Assembly: GCA_029268225.1 (NCBI GenBank)
Contig: JAJUGJ010000007.1
Location: 57,907-121,906 of the forward strand
DNA: 64,000 bases
Direction of reading: 5' to 3'
Source: Burkholderiales bacterium
GTDB lineage: Bacteria > Pseudomonadota > Gammaproteobacteria > Burkholderiales > Burkholderiaceae_C
Made by a program: the position numbers and the translations under genes. The notes under the pieces are model-generated. The model searched no databases. It saw only the letters and a list, made by a program, of their open reading frames with translations, and had not been told where the DNA came from. How positions within the stretch are numbered: the first letter of the stretch is position 1; each line of letters opens with the position of its first letter. Below, piece after piece: positions 56,755 through 64,000 of this stretch.

Positions 56755-57741
56755 TCAGCGCTTGTCCAGACCTTGAGGCGGCCAGGCTTCCAGGCGCGAG
56801 CCCAGGGCCAGACCACGGGAAGCCAGGACTTCCTTGATCTCGTTGAGCGACTTGCGACCCAGGTTCGGGGTCTTGAGCAGCTCGGTCTCGGTACGCTGAA
56901 TCAGGTCGCCGATGTAGTAGATGTTCTCGGCCTTCAGGCAGTTGGCCGAACGCACGGTCAGTTCCAGCTCGTCCACCGGACGCAGCAGGATCGGGTCGAA
57001 CACGGCGCTGGACTTCGGCGCATCGATCAGCGTCTGCAGATCGTTGCCTTCCAGATGCGCGAACGCAGCCAGCTGTTCCACCAAGATCTTGGCCGACGCG
57101 CGGATCGATTCTTCGGGCGTGATGGCGCCGTTGGTTTCGATTTCCATGACCAGCTTGTCCAGGTCGGTGCGTTGCTCCACACGGGCGCTTTCGACCGTGT
57201 AGCTCACGCGGCGAACCGGCGAGAACGAAGCGTCCAGCACGATGCGGCCGATGGCCTTGCTGCTCTCTTCGCCATAGCGACGCACGTTACCCGGCACATA
57301 ACCACGGCCCTTTTCGACCTTGATCTGCATGTCGAGCTTGCCGCCTTGCGACAGGTGTGCAATCACATGACCCGGGTTGATGATCTCGACGTCATGGGGG
57401 GTCTGGATGTCAGCGGCCGTGACGGGGCCTTCGCCGTCCTTGCGCAGCACCAGCGTGACTTCGTCACGGTTGTGCAGGCGGAACACCACGCCCTTGAGGT
57501 TCAGCATGATGTGAACCACATCTTCCTGAACGCCATCGATGGCGGAGTACTCGTGCAGGACGCCAGCGATCGTGACTTCCGTGGGCGCGAAACCAACCAT
57601 CGACGACAACAGCACGCGACGCAGCGCGTTGCCGAGGGTGTGACCATAACCACGCTCGAACGGCTCGAGCGTGACCTTGGCGCGGTTGCCGCCGAGCGGC
57701 TCCACCTGGATGGCTTTGGGTTTCAGCAAATTGGTTTGCAT
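56755..57741 (-). CDS. rpoA: RNA polymerase alpha subunit
   Basis: A 328-residue subunit with the N-terminal assembly domain ([25 protein letters not shown], by position about 25-49) and the C-terminal DNA- and factor-binding domain ([33 protein letters not shown]). Two copies scaffold beta and beta-prime. It lies between rpsD and rplQ as in other proteobacteria. Confidence 0.98.
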   Translation of the reverse strand: MQTNLLKPKAIQVEPLGGNRAKVTLEPFERGYGHTLGNALRRVLLSSMVGFAPTEVTIAGVLHEYSAIDGVQEDVVHIMLNLKGVVFRLHNRDEVTLVLRKDGEGPVTAADIQTPHDVEIINPGHVIAHLSQGGKLDMQIKVEKGRGYVPGNVRRYGEESSKAIGRIVLDASFSPVRRVSYTVESARVEQRTDLDKLVMEIETNGAITPEESIRASAKILVEQLAAFAHLEGNDLQTLIDAPKSSAVFDPILLRPVDELELTVRSANCLKAENIYYIGDLIQRTETELLKTPNLGRKSLNEIKEVLASRGLALGSRLEAWPPQGLDKR

Positions 57742-57883
57742 GAGGTCTTCCTGTCAATACCCTCGGCTCGTTACACCGATAAGGCCGCTGGACCAACCGG
57801 AGCACCTGCTCCGGCCCTGAAATACAAATGCACAAGGCCACACAACACGACACAACGCCGTGCAGTGCAGCCTGTGAGGTGCA

Positions 57884-58507
57884 TTAACGAGAATACAGTT
57901 CGACGATCAGCGATTCGTTGATGTCGGAGCCGAACTCGTCACGGTCCGGGCTCTTCTTGAACACGCCTTCCAGCTTGGCGCCGTCCACTTGAACCCAGCC
58001 GGGCAGACCGATGGACTCGGCCAGCTTGTAAGCTTCTTGCACGCGAACTTGCTTCTTGGCCTTTTCACGCACTGCCACAACGTCGCCGGTCTTGACCAGG
58101 AACGAAGGGATGTTCACCACTTGACCGTTCACGACCACACCCTTGTGACCCACCAACTGGCGAGCTTCGGCGCGGGTGGAGGCAAAGCCCATGCGGTACA
58201 CGACGTTGTCGAGGCGCGATTCCAGCAGGGTCAGCAGGTTCGCACCGGTGTTGCCCTTGCGACGCTCAGCTTCAGCAAAGTAGCGACGGAATTGCTTTTC
58301 CAGCACGCCGTACATGCGCTTGACCTTCTGCTTTTCACGCAGTTGCAGACCGAAGTCCGAGGTGCGCGAGCCGGAGGTGCGTCCGTGCTGGCCAGGCTTC
58401 GTGTCAAACTTTGCCTTGTCGCTGATGGGGCGACGGGCGCTCTTCAAAAACAGGTCGGTGCCTTCGCGGCGGGCCAGCTTGGCCTTGGGTCCGAGGTAAC
58501 GTGCCAC
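57884..58507 (-). CDS. rpsD: 30S ribosomal protein S4
   Basis: A 207-residue protein: [20 protein letters not shown], the S4 domain with [25 protein letters not shown], and the end [10 protein letters not shown]4 binds 16S rRNA early in assembly and may control its operon by binding the mRNA leader. A 288-base gap separates it from rpsK and holds an extended -10 promoter candidate. Confidence 0.98.
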   Translation of the reverse strand: MARYLGPKAKLARREGTDLFLKSARRPISDKAKFDTKPGQHGRTSGSRTSDFGLQLREKQKVKRMYGVLEKQFRRYFAEAERRKGNTGANLLTLLESRLDNVVYRMGFASTRAEARQLVGHKGVVVNGQVVNIPSFLVKTGDVVAVREKAKKQVRVQEAYKLAESIGLPGWVQVDGAKLEGVFKKSPDRDEFGSDINESLIVELYSR

Positions 58508-58650
58508 TTTCGTGTCCTTGTGATCTGTCTGACGTCAGCAACATGCCGACGCGAGTCTGGCGGCGATGAACACCAGCACAGACGGTGGGCTTATCGGTCA
58601 CAGCCATGCGACGCCATTACAGCATCACAGCCATACGCAACCGTGAAGAA

Positions 58651-58667
58651 CTTGCTATTATAGCAAG
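58651..58667 (-). promoter_or_regulatory. Candidate extended -10 promoter within a palindrome, upstream of rpsD
   Basis: On the minus strand the palindrome CTTGCTATAATAGCAAG contains TGCTATAAT, an ideal extended -10, about 150 bases before rpsD. No good -35 is visible. It would give rpsD, rpoA and rplQ their own promoter. Confidence 0.45.
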
Positions 58668-58795
58668 ACGTCGTCGCACACACTGCAGCGCTCCGTGCGC
58701 GTCAGAAATATGCAACGCAACAACCTCGCCAGCCTTGTTCCCATGGCTCGCGAGGTGGAAGCAGACTCACCCGCAGATGAGTCAAGCAAACAACA

Positions 58796-59200
58796 TCAGA
58801 TGCGACGACGCTTCTGAGGACGGCAGCCGTTGTGAGGAACGGGCGTCACGTCAGAGATCGAAGCGATGCGGATGCCCAGCGAAGCCAGGGCGCGCACCGA
58901 CGACTCACGACCAGGACCGGGGCCCTTGATCTCGACGTCGAGGTTCTTGATGCCTTGCTCTTGAGCAGCGCGACCTGCCACTTCAGCAGCCACCTGGGCA
59001 GCGAACGGCGTGGACTTACGCGAGCCCTTGAAGCCTTGACCACCAGACGAGGCCCACGACAGAGCATTGCCCTGACGGTCCGTGATGGTGATGATGGTGT
59101 TGTTGAAGGAAGCGTGCACGTGGGCAATACCGTCTGCAATGTTCTTGCGGACCTTCTTGCTAACACGACGGGCAGCGCTGTTCGCAGGTGCTTTAGCCAT
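58796..59200 (-). CDS. rpsK: 30S ribosomal protein S11
   Basis: A 134-residue protein with [31 protein letters not shown] and the end [18 protein letters not shown], both standard. S11 forms part of the platform of the 30S subunit. It follows rpsM by 35 bases. Confidence 0.98.
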   Translation of the reverse strand: MAKAPANSAARRVSKKVRKNIADGIAHVHASFNNTIITITDRQGNALSWASSGGQGFKGSRKSTPFAAQVAAEVAGRAAQEQGIKNLDVEIKGPGPGRESSVRALASLGIRIASISDVTPVPHNGCRPQKRRRI

Positions 59201-59235
59201 GATTTATCTCTCTTGAACTCAGTCGCTTAGCCTGA

Positions 59236-59598
59236 TCACTTCTTGCCAGCGATCGCCTTACGCGGACCCTTGCGAGTGCGAGCGTTGGTGCGAGTGCGTT
59301 GGCCACGAAGGGGCAGACCACGACGGTGACGGAAGCCGCGATAGCAGCCCAGATCCATCAGTCGCTTGATGTTCATCGAGAGTTCGCGGCGCAGGTCACC
59401 TTCAATGGTGAGCTTGCCCACTTCTTCCCGAATCTTTTCCAAGTCGCCGTCGGTCAATTCCTTGATCTTCTTGTTGAAGGGAATGCCGGCCGCCGTGCAG
59501 ATCTTCTGCGCGGTGGTGCGACCAATGCCGTAGATCGAAGTCAGACCGATTTCGGTATGCTTGTGCGGCGGAATGTTGATGCCAGCAATACGTGCCAT
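59236..59598 (-). CDS. rpsM: 30S ribosomal protein S13
   Basis: A 120-residue protein: [25 protein letters not shown] and the basic end [19 protein letters not shown]13 lies in the 30S head and contacts the 50S subunit and tRNA. The stop codon and the following rpsK start are 35 bases apart; rpmJ is 41 bases upstream. Confidence 0.98.
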   Translation of the reverse strand: MARIAGINIPPHKHTEIGLTSIYGIGRTTAQKICTAAGIPFNKKIKELTDGDLEKIREEVGKLTIEGDLRRELSMNIKRLMDLGCYRGFRHRRGLPLRGQRTRTNARTRKGPRKAIAGKK

Positions 59599-59639
59599 AA
59601 CTGTCCTCTGAACGCGTGTGTCGTCGCCAGGTCAGGCGA

Positions 59640-59753
59640 TCAGCCTTGACGCTGCTTGTGACGCGGGTCGGTGCAGATCACGCGAACCACGCCCTTGCGG
59701 CGGATGATTTTGCAATTACGGCACATCTTCTTGACGGATGCCGAGACTTTCAT
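59640..59753 (-). CDS. rpmJ: 50S ribosomal protein L36
   Basis: A 37-residue protein, [20 protein letters not shown] followed by [17 protein letters not shown]. It has the four zinc ligands C-x2-C, C and H of the classical L36 form. A CAGGAG ribosome site precedes it. Normally infA comes just before it; here only an infA stub is left. Confidence 0.96.
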   Translation of the reverse strand: MKVSASVKKMCRNCKIIRRKGVVRVICTDPRHKQRQG

Positions 59754-59823
59754 GGTCTTCTCCTGAACCGCCGATTTCTCAGCGGAAATTCGCCCACGTT
59801 TCCGGGGTCAACTAACTTCAAGC

Positions 59824-59859
59824 TCACTTCGCCCGGAACACGATGCGAGCACGACTCAA
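59824..59859 (-). pseudogene. infA: 3' stub of infA (translation initiation factor IF-1)
   Basis: The minus-strand frame ends LSRARIVFRAK, identical to the usual last residues of IF-1, then TGA. Upstream of this the frame (DCLPHV and earlier) has no IF-1 similarity; the conserved OB-fold part with the KDDVIQMQG start is absent from the secY-rpmJ gap. The position is exactly where infA lies in related spc operons. So infA has been deleted apart from its 3' end. Confidence 0.75.
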
Positions 59860-60067
59860 AACGTGCGGCAAGCAATCAACATCACTCTTCGCCTGGGCAG
59901 CCCGCCATTCTAGTACAAATGCGGAGCGCATGGAAGTGATGCAGCCTGCTGGCCGATCAAAACAGTGCGGAAGGGGAATGCCCACCCAGATGGGTGTGAC
60001 GGCAAACTGACTCAACCAAACAGCGGAACTGCCTGATCCCTTTTGCCACCAGCCAGGCTGGTGCGTT
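59860..60067. other. Non-coding remnant region between secY and the infA stub
   Basis: No gene is supported in these 200 bases. It holds a candidate promoter on the minus strand and no similarity to infA that I can see. A+T content is slightly higher than in the ribosomal genes. Confidence 0.5.
59907..59935 (-). promoter_or_regulatory. Candidate sigma-70 promoter for rpmJ and the alpha operon
   Basis: On the minus strand TTCCAT, 17 bases, TAGAAT. It lies about 150 bases before rpmJ, in the sequence that replaced most of infA. The -35 fit is weak. Confidence 0.35.
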
Positions 60068-61378
60068 TCAGTTCGACTTGAAACTTGCCTTCTTCAACAG
60101 CGAGTCGTACTGCTGAGACATGACATAAGACTGAACCTGCGCCCAGAAGTCCATCGTGACCACCACGATGATGAGCAGAGATGTCCCACCGAAATAGAAC
60201 GGAACGTTGTACTTGAGCACGAGGAACTCGGGCAACAGGCACACGGCCGTGATGTACACCGCACCCACCAGAGTCAGACGGCCGAGAATCTTGTCGATGT
60301 ATCGGGCAGTCTGGTCACCTGGGCGGATACCAGGAATGAACGCACCACTCTTCTTCAGGTTGTCTGCGGTCTCACGGCTGTTGAACACCAGCGCCGTGTA
60401 GAAGAAGCAGAAGAAGACAATGGCGATCGAATACAAAATCACGTAAATCGGCTGACCAGGCGACAGCATGCCAGCGATGTCCTTCAACCAGCGCATGCTG
60501 TCACCCGTGGCGAACCAGCTCACAGCGGTCGTCGGCAGCAGGATGATCGACGAAGCGAAGATCGGAGGGATCACGCCGGCCATGTTGATCTTCAAAGGCA
60601 GGTGCGACGACTGACCACCGTAAACACGGTTGCCAACCTGACGCTTGGCGTAATTCACCAAGATCTTGCGCTGGCCGCGCTCAACGAATACCACCAAGTA
60701 GGTGACCAGAACCACCAGTGCCACGATGAAGATGGCAGCCGGGATGCTCATGGCACCGGTGCGGATCAACTCGAACAGACCGCCCAAAGCAGAAGGCAAG
60801 CCCGCAGCGATACCGCCAAAAATCAGAATCGAAATACCGTTGCCCAGACCGCGTTCGGTGATTTGCTCACCCAGCCACATGAGGAACATGGTACCGGCAG
60901 TCAGGCTGATCACCGCAGTCATGCGGAAACCAAATCCAGGATCGATCACCAGACCAGGCGTGCCTTCCAAGGCCACGGCGATACCGAAGGACTGGAACAA
61001 AGCCAGACCCAGCGTCGCGAAACGTGTGTACTGAGTGATCTTGCGGCGGCCGGCCTCGCCTTCCTTTTTCAAGGCCTCGAGGGTCGGCACCACATAGCCC
61101 ATCATCTGCATGATGATGGACGCAGAAATGTAGGGCATGATGCCCAGCGCGAACACGGTGAAGCGCGACAACGCCCCGCCCGAGAACATGTTGAACAGAC
61201 TCAGGATGCCGCCTTGCTGGCCCTTGAACAACTGTTGCAGCTGCGCGGGATCGATACCGGGCACGGGGATATGCGCCCCGATGCGGTAGACCACCAACGC
61301 GAGCAGCAGGAAGACCAAGCGACGTTGCAGGTCGCCGTACTTGCCGCTTTGAGCCAGTTGTGTGGGAGAAGTTGCCAC
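60068..61378 (-). CDS. secY: Preprotein translocase SecY
   Basis: A 436-residue membrane protein with ten transmembrane segments. It shows [25 protein letters not shown] (about 65-90), [11 protein letters not shown] and [13 protein letters not shown]. SecY forms the channel of SecYEG for export and membrane insertion. It follows rplO and normally precedes infA or rpmJ. Confidence 0.98.
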   Translation of the reverse strand: MATSPTQLAQSGKYGDLQRRLVFLLLALVVYRIGAHIPVPGIDPAQLQQLFKGQQGGILSLFNMFSGGALSRFTVFALGIMPYISASIIMQMMGYVVPTLEALKKEGEAGRRKITQYTRFATLGLALFQSFGIAVALEGTPGLVIDPGFGFRMTAVISLTAGTMFLMWLGEQITERGLGNGISILIFGGIAAGLPSALGGLFELIRTGAMSIPAAIFIVALVVLVTYLVVFVERGQRKILVNYAKRQVGNRVYGGQSSHLPLKINMAGVIPPIFASSIILLPTTAVSWFATGDSMRWLKDIAGMLSPGQPIYVILYSIAIVFFCFFYTALVFNSRETADNLKKSGAFIPGIRPGDQTARYIDKILGRLTLVGAVYITAVCLLPEFLVLKYNVPFYFGGTSLLIIVVVTMDFWAQVQSYVMSQQYDSLLKKASFKSN

Positions 61379-61422
61379 GCTGAGTCCGTTCTCTGTCTTA
61401 CGTTCGTGCTTGGATCGCAGGC

Positions 61423-61857
61423 TTATTCAGCCAGCGAACCACCAGCGGCTTCGATGGCGGCCTTGGCGCCAGCGGTAGCGCCGATGCCCTTGAGCACAAC
61501 CTTGGCCGACAGTTCGCCCGACTTGATCACCTTGACCACCTTGGCGATCTGGGGGATCAGGCCGGCTGCCTTCAGCGACAGGACGTCGACTTCAGCCGCG
61601 CCCAGAGCTTGCAGCTCGGCCAGGGTGATTTCGGCGTTGTACTTCAGCAGGTGCGACTTGAAGCCACGCTTGGGCAGGCGACGCTGCAGAGGCATTTGAC
61701 CGCCTTCGAAGCCCACCTTGTGGTAGCCGCCCGAACGCGACTTCTGACCCTTGTGACCGCGACCGGCGGTCTTGCCCAGGCCGGAGCCGATGCCACGGCC
61801 CACACGGCGCTTGGCATGCTTGGCGCCCGCGGAGGGCTTGATGCTATTGAGTTCCAT
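61423..61857 (-). CDS. rplO: 50S ribosomal protein L15
   Basis: A 144-residue protein: [20 protein letters not shown], the Gly-rich [25 protein letters not shown] region (residues about 20-45) and [16 protein letters not shown]15 binds 23S rRNA late in 50S assembly. The start at MELN is the family start; a TTG four codons upstream is not. Confidence 0.97.
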   Translation of the reverse strand: MELNSIKPSAGAKHAKRRVGRGIGSGLGKTAGRGHKGQKSRSGGYHKVGFEGGQMPLQRRLPKRGFKSHLLKYNAEITLAELQALGAAEVDVLSLKAAGLIPQIAKVVKVIKSGELSAKVVLKGIGATAGAKAAIEAAGGSLAE

Positions 61858-61879
61858 GGTGTTCCCCAAGTCGAAGTGC

Positions 61880-62062
61880 TTACAGCACCACGACCATGTA
61901 GCTGACCTTGTTGATCATGCCGCGGACAGCAGGCGTGTCTTCCAGGACAGCCGTGCTGTTCATGCGACGCAGACCCAGACCACGCACGGTGGCGCGGTGG
62001 TCGGCACGGGTGCCGATCGGGCTGCGCACCAGCTTGACGGTGACAGTTTTCTTTTCGCTCAT
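61880..62062 (-). CDS. rpmD: 50S ribosomal protein L30
   Basis: A 60-residue protein with [29 protein letters not shown] and the end [12 protein letters not shown], the L30 signature. Start at MSEKK, 16 bases after the rpsE stop. Typical place between rpsE and rplO. Confidence 0.96.
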   Translation of the reverse strand: MSEKKTVTVKLVRSPIGTRADHRATVRGLGLRRMNSTAVLEDTPAVRGMINKVSYMVVVL

Positions 62063-62078
62063 CTCAGCTCTCCCGCGA

Positions 62079-62597
62079 TCAGTTGAAGATGTCTTCAACG
62101 TTCAGACCGCGCTTGGCAGCGACTTCGGCCGGGGTCGTCGCCTTGTTCAGGGCGTCGAAAGTGGCGCGAACCATGTTGTAAGGGTTGCTCGAACCGAGGC
62201 TCTTGGCCACGATGTCGGTGATGCCCATCACTTCAAACACAGCGCGCATCGGGCCGCCAGCGATGATGCCGGTACCGGCGGGAGCCGGAGCCAACAGCAC
62301 CTTGGCTGCACCGTGTTCGCCACGGATGTTGTGGTGCACGGAACCGTTCTTCAACGAGACCTTGACCATGTTGCGACGAGCTTGGTCCATGGCCTTTTGA
62401 ACAGCCAACGGCACTTCACGCGCCTTACCCTTGCCCATGCCAACGCGGCCATCGCCGTCGCCAACCACGGTCAGAGCTGCGAAGCCCATGATCCGGCCGC
62501 CCTTGACCACCTTGGTCACGCGGTTCACCTGGATCATCTTCTCGCGCAGACCGTCGTCGCGACCTTCGTCCGCTACCTTGGGTTGAAACTTAGCCAT
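62079..62597 (-). CDS. rpsE: 30S ribosomal protein S5
   Basis: A 172-residue protein: [22 protein letters not shown] (about 21-43) is the S5 RNA-binding start, and [15 protein letters not shown] with [26 protein letters not shown] sequence follows. S5 takes part in translational accuracy and helicase function at the mRNA entry. Confidence 0.97.
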   Translation of the reverse strand: MAKFQPKVADEGRDDGLREKMIQVNRVTKVVKGGRIMGFAALTVVGDGDGRVGMGKGKAREVPLAVQKAMDQARRNMVKVSLKNGSVHHNIRGEHGAAKVLLAPAPAGTGIIAGGPMRAVFEVMGITDIVAKSLGSSNPYNMVRATFDALNKATTPAEVAAKRGLNVEDIFN

Positions 62598-62626
62598 ATG
62601 AAATTCCTTCCGGTTGCCGACGCGGC

Positions 62627-62989
62627 TTAGAACTGAAGACCGGCTTCACGCGCGGCTTCAGCCAAGGCCTTCACACGACCGTGATACTGGTAACCAGCGC
62701 GGTCGAATGCGACCTTCTCGACGCCAGCAGCCCTGGCCTTCTCGGCGATGCGCTTGCCGATCAAGGCAGCAGCGGCGCTGTTGCCACCCGAAGCCTTGAG
62801 TTGCTCGCGCACTTCCTTCTCGGCGGTCGAGGCGGAGGCCAAGACCTTGCTGCCGTCGCCAGAAATCACGCTGGCGTAGATGTGCAGGTTGGTGCGGAAG
62901 ACCGTCAGACGCACAGCGCCTTGCAGGGCGATGCGGGCACGCGTCTGGCGTGCGCGACGCAGGCGCTGTTCCTTCTTGCTTGTTGCCAT
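62627..62989 (-). CDS. rplR: 50S ribosomal protein L18
   Basis: A 120-residue protein with [32 protein letters not shown] and the end [20 protein letters not shown]18 binds 5S rRNA. It lies between rplF and rpsE with short gaps. Confidence 0.97.
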   Translation of the reverse strand: MATSKKEQRLRRARQTRARIALQGAVRLTVFRTNLHIYASVISGDGSKVLASASTAEKEVREQLKASGGNSAAAALIGKRIAEKARAAGVEKVAFDRAGYQYHGRVKALAEAAREAGLQF

Positions 62990-63003
62990 GATGAATCAGC
63001 TCC

Positions 63004-63537
63004 TTACTTCTTCTTGGTCTCTTTGATGACCACACGCTCGTCGGCGTACCGAATGCCCTTGCCCTTGTAAGGCTCTGGCGGACGGAAGGCGCGAATTTCA
63101 GCGGCGATCTGACCAACGACCTGGCGATCGGAACCCTTGATCAGGATTTCGGTCGGGGCCGGCGTCTCAACCTTGATACCAGCAGGCATGTCCTTCACCA
63201 CGGGGTGAGAGAAACCAATCTGCAGGTTCAGCTTTTGACCTTGTGCCTGGGCACGGAAGCCCACGCCCACCAGGGTCAGCTTCTTCTCGAAACCCTTGCT
63301 GACACCGTTGACGGTGTTGTTCAGCAGGGCACGGAAGGTGCCGGACATGGCATTGGCAGCGGCGGTGTCGTTAGCCGGAGCCACCTTCAACTGACCGGCT
63401 TCGTTCGAGACGACAACCAGGCTGTTGGCAGGCAGGCTCAGCGTACCGAGGCTGCCCTTGACGGTGACGGCGGCTGGGGTGATCTGGACGTCCACACCTT
63501 GAGGGACGGCGATCGGCATTTTTCCAACGCGGGACAT
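63004..63537 (-). CDS. rplF: 50S ribosomal protein L6
   Basis: A 177-residue protein: [41 protein letters not shown] and the end [20 protein letters not shown], the standard L6 motifs. L6 binds 23S rRNA near the factor-binding region. The start at MSRVGK follows GAGGAGC; the frame continues upstream into the rpsH gap without meaning. Confidence 0.97.
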   Translation of the reverse strand: MSRVGKMPIAVPQGVDVQITPAAVTVKGSLGTLSLPANSLVVVSNEAGQLKVAPANDTAAANAMSGTFRALLNNTVNGVSKGFEKKLTLVGVGFRAQAQGQKLNLQIGFSHPVVKDMPAGIKVETPAPTEILIKGSDRQVVGQIAAEIRAFRPPEPYKGKGIRYADERVVIKETKKK

Positions 63538-63553
63538 TGCGATTGCTCCTCGA

Positions 63554-63949
63554 TTAGGCGACGTAGCAGAGCACTTCACCACCGATGCCGGCGGCGCGAG
63601 CCTTGCGGTCGGTCATCACACCCTTCGGGGTGGTCACGATTGCCACACCCAGGCCATTCATGACCTGAGGGATGTCGTGACGGCCCTTGTAGATGCGCAG
63701 ACCGGGGCGGGACACACGCTCGATGCGCTCGATGACCGGGCGACCAGCGTAGTACTTCAACGAGATTTCCAGCGTGGGCTTTGCAGCCTCGCCGGTGACG
63801 GCGAAACCGTCAATGTAGCCTTCGTCCTTCAGGACCTGGGCAATCGCGACTTTCAGCTTGGACGACGGCATGGCAACACCGGTCTTGGAGACCATTTGGG
63901 CGTTGCGGATGCGTGTCAGCATGTCGGCGATGGGATCACTCATGCTCAT
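63554..63949 (-). CDS. rpsH: 30S ribosomal protein S8
   Basis: A 131-residue protein with [17 protein letters not shown] and the end [21 protein letters not shown]8 binds the central domain of 16S rRNA and in E. coli represses the spc operon by binding its mRNA; whether that holds here is unknown. Confidence 0.97.
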   Translation of the reverse strand: MSMSDPIADMLTRIRNAQMVSKTGVAMPSSKLKVAIAQVLKDEGYIDGFAVTGEAAKPTLEISLKYYAGRPVIERIERVSRPGLRIYKGRHDIPQVMNGLGVAIVTTPKGVMTDRKARAAGIGGEVLCYVA

Positions 63950-63979
63950 GGGATAACTCCTGTTCGTGACCTGCTGGGA

Positions 63980-64000
63980 TTACCAGCTCGCCTTGGTGAC
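63980..64000 (-). CDS. rpsN: 30S ribosomal protein S14, C-terminal end (cut by the window)
   Basis: The last codons read VTKASW and stop, the normal end of S14, placed directly upstream of rpsH as in spc operons. Only six codons are within the window. Confidence 0.8.
   Translation of the reverse strand, partial: VTKASW

Overview
The window looks like a chromosomal segment of a high-G+C betaproteobacterium of the order Burkholderiales (Comamonadaceae or the Leptothrix/Ideonella/Aquabacterium group). This rests on the spc/alpha ribosomal gene order, a complete System I cytochrome c maturation cluster, split YeeE/YedE genes and strong G/C third-position use. Species cannot be set from the sequence alone.

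Layout. 1-287: 3' end of a secreted-type protein. 352-4604 (minus): DUF2946 protein, TonB-dependent receptor and PepSY membrane protein, a probable metal or siderophore uptake set. 4777-11316 (plus): ccmABCDEFGHI, with CcmG lacking its second active-site cysteine. 11317-16690: a visibly A+T-richer island with a Septu (PtuAB)-like ATPase/HNH pair, a small protein with a HEPN-type RNTVQH motif, and a DUF5677-type protein. This is the best candidate for a defence system and perhaps a new multi-gene variant. 16611-18788: groES-groEL. 18964-20415: an orphan lipoprotein. 20445-20912: a scar made of a mop 3' end fused to a frameshifted rhodanese.

20945-32862 is dominated by sulfur metabolism. An RBBP9-type hydrolase and a molbindin are followed by a GntR-controlled operon. 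It holds an AprA/AsfA-like flavoprotein, a 2[4Fe-4S] ferredoxin, a sulfonate-type ABC importer and a HEAT-repeat protein. Facing it is an operon for serine O-acetyltransferase, a family 2A encapsulin shell and its cargo cysteine desulfurase. Together they suggest import of an organosulfur compound, reductive sulfur release, cysteine synthesis and storage of sulfur in a nanocompartment.

33044-44819: tRNA-Arg(CCG), cytochrome c5, several hydrolase and housekeeping genes, purU, an acyl-CoA synthetase, ilvE, an ackA/pta-like pair, and a nemR/nemA-like regulator and enoate reductase pair. 44884-51641: a MarR-like regulator overlapping a large hybrid histidine kinase, then a compact operon of an HPF-like protein, a J-domain protein and three acidic proteins I do not recognise. 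51717-55538: an exported protein, an L,D-transpeptidase, a FadL-type porin behind a perfect FNR/Anr box, and a split sulfur transporter. 55776-56049: two tandem initiator tRNA genes. 56256-64000 (minus): rpsN' (cut by the window end), rpsH, rplF, rplR, rpsE, rpmD, rplO, secY, rpmJ, rpsM, rpsK, rpsD, rpoA, rplQ. infA, expected between secY and rpmJ, survives only as its last 11 codons.
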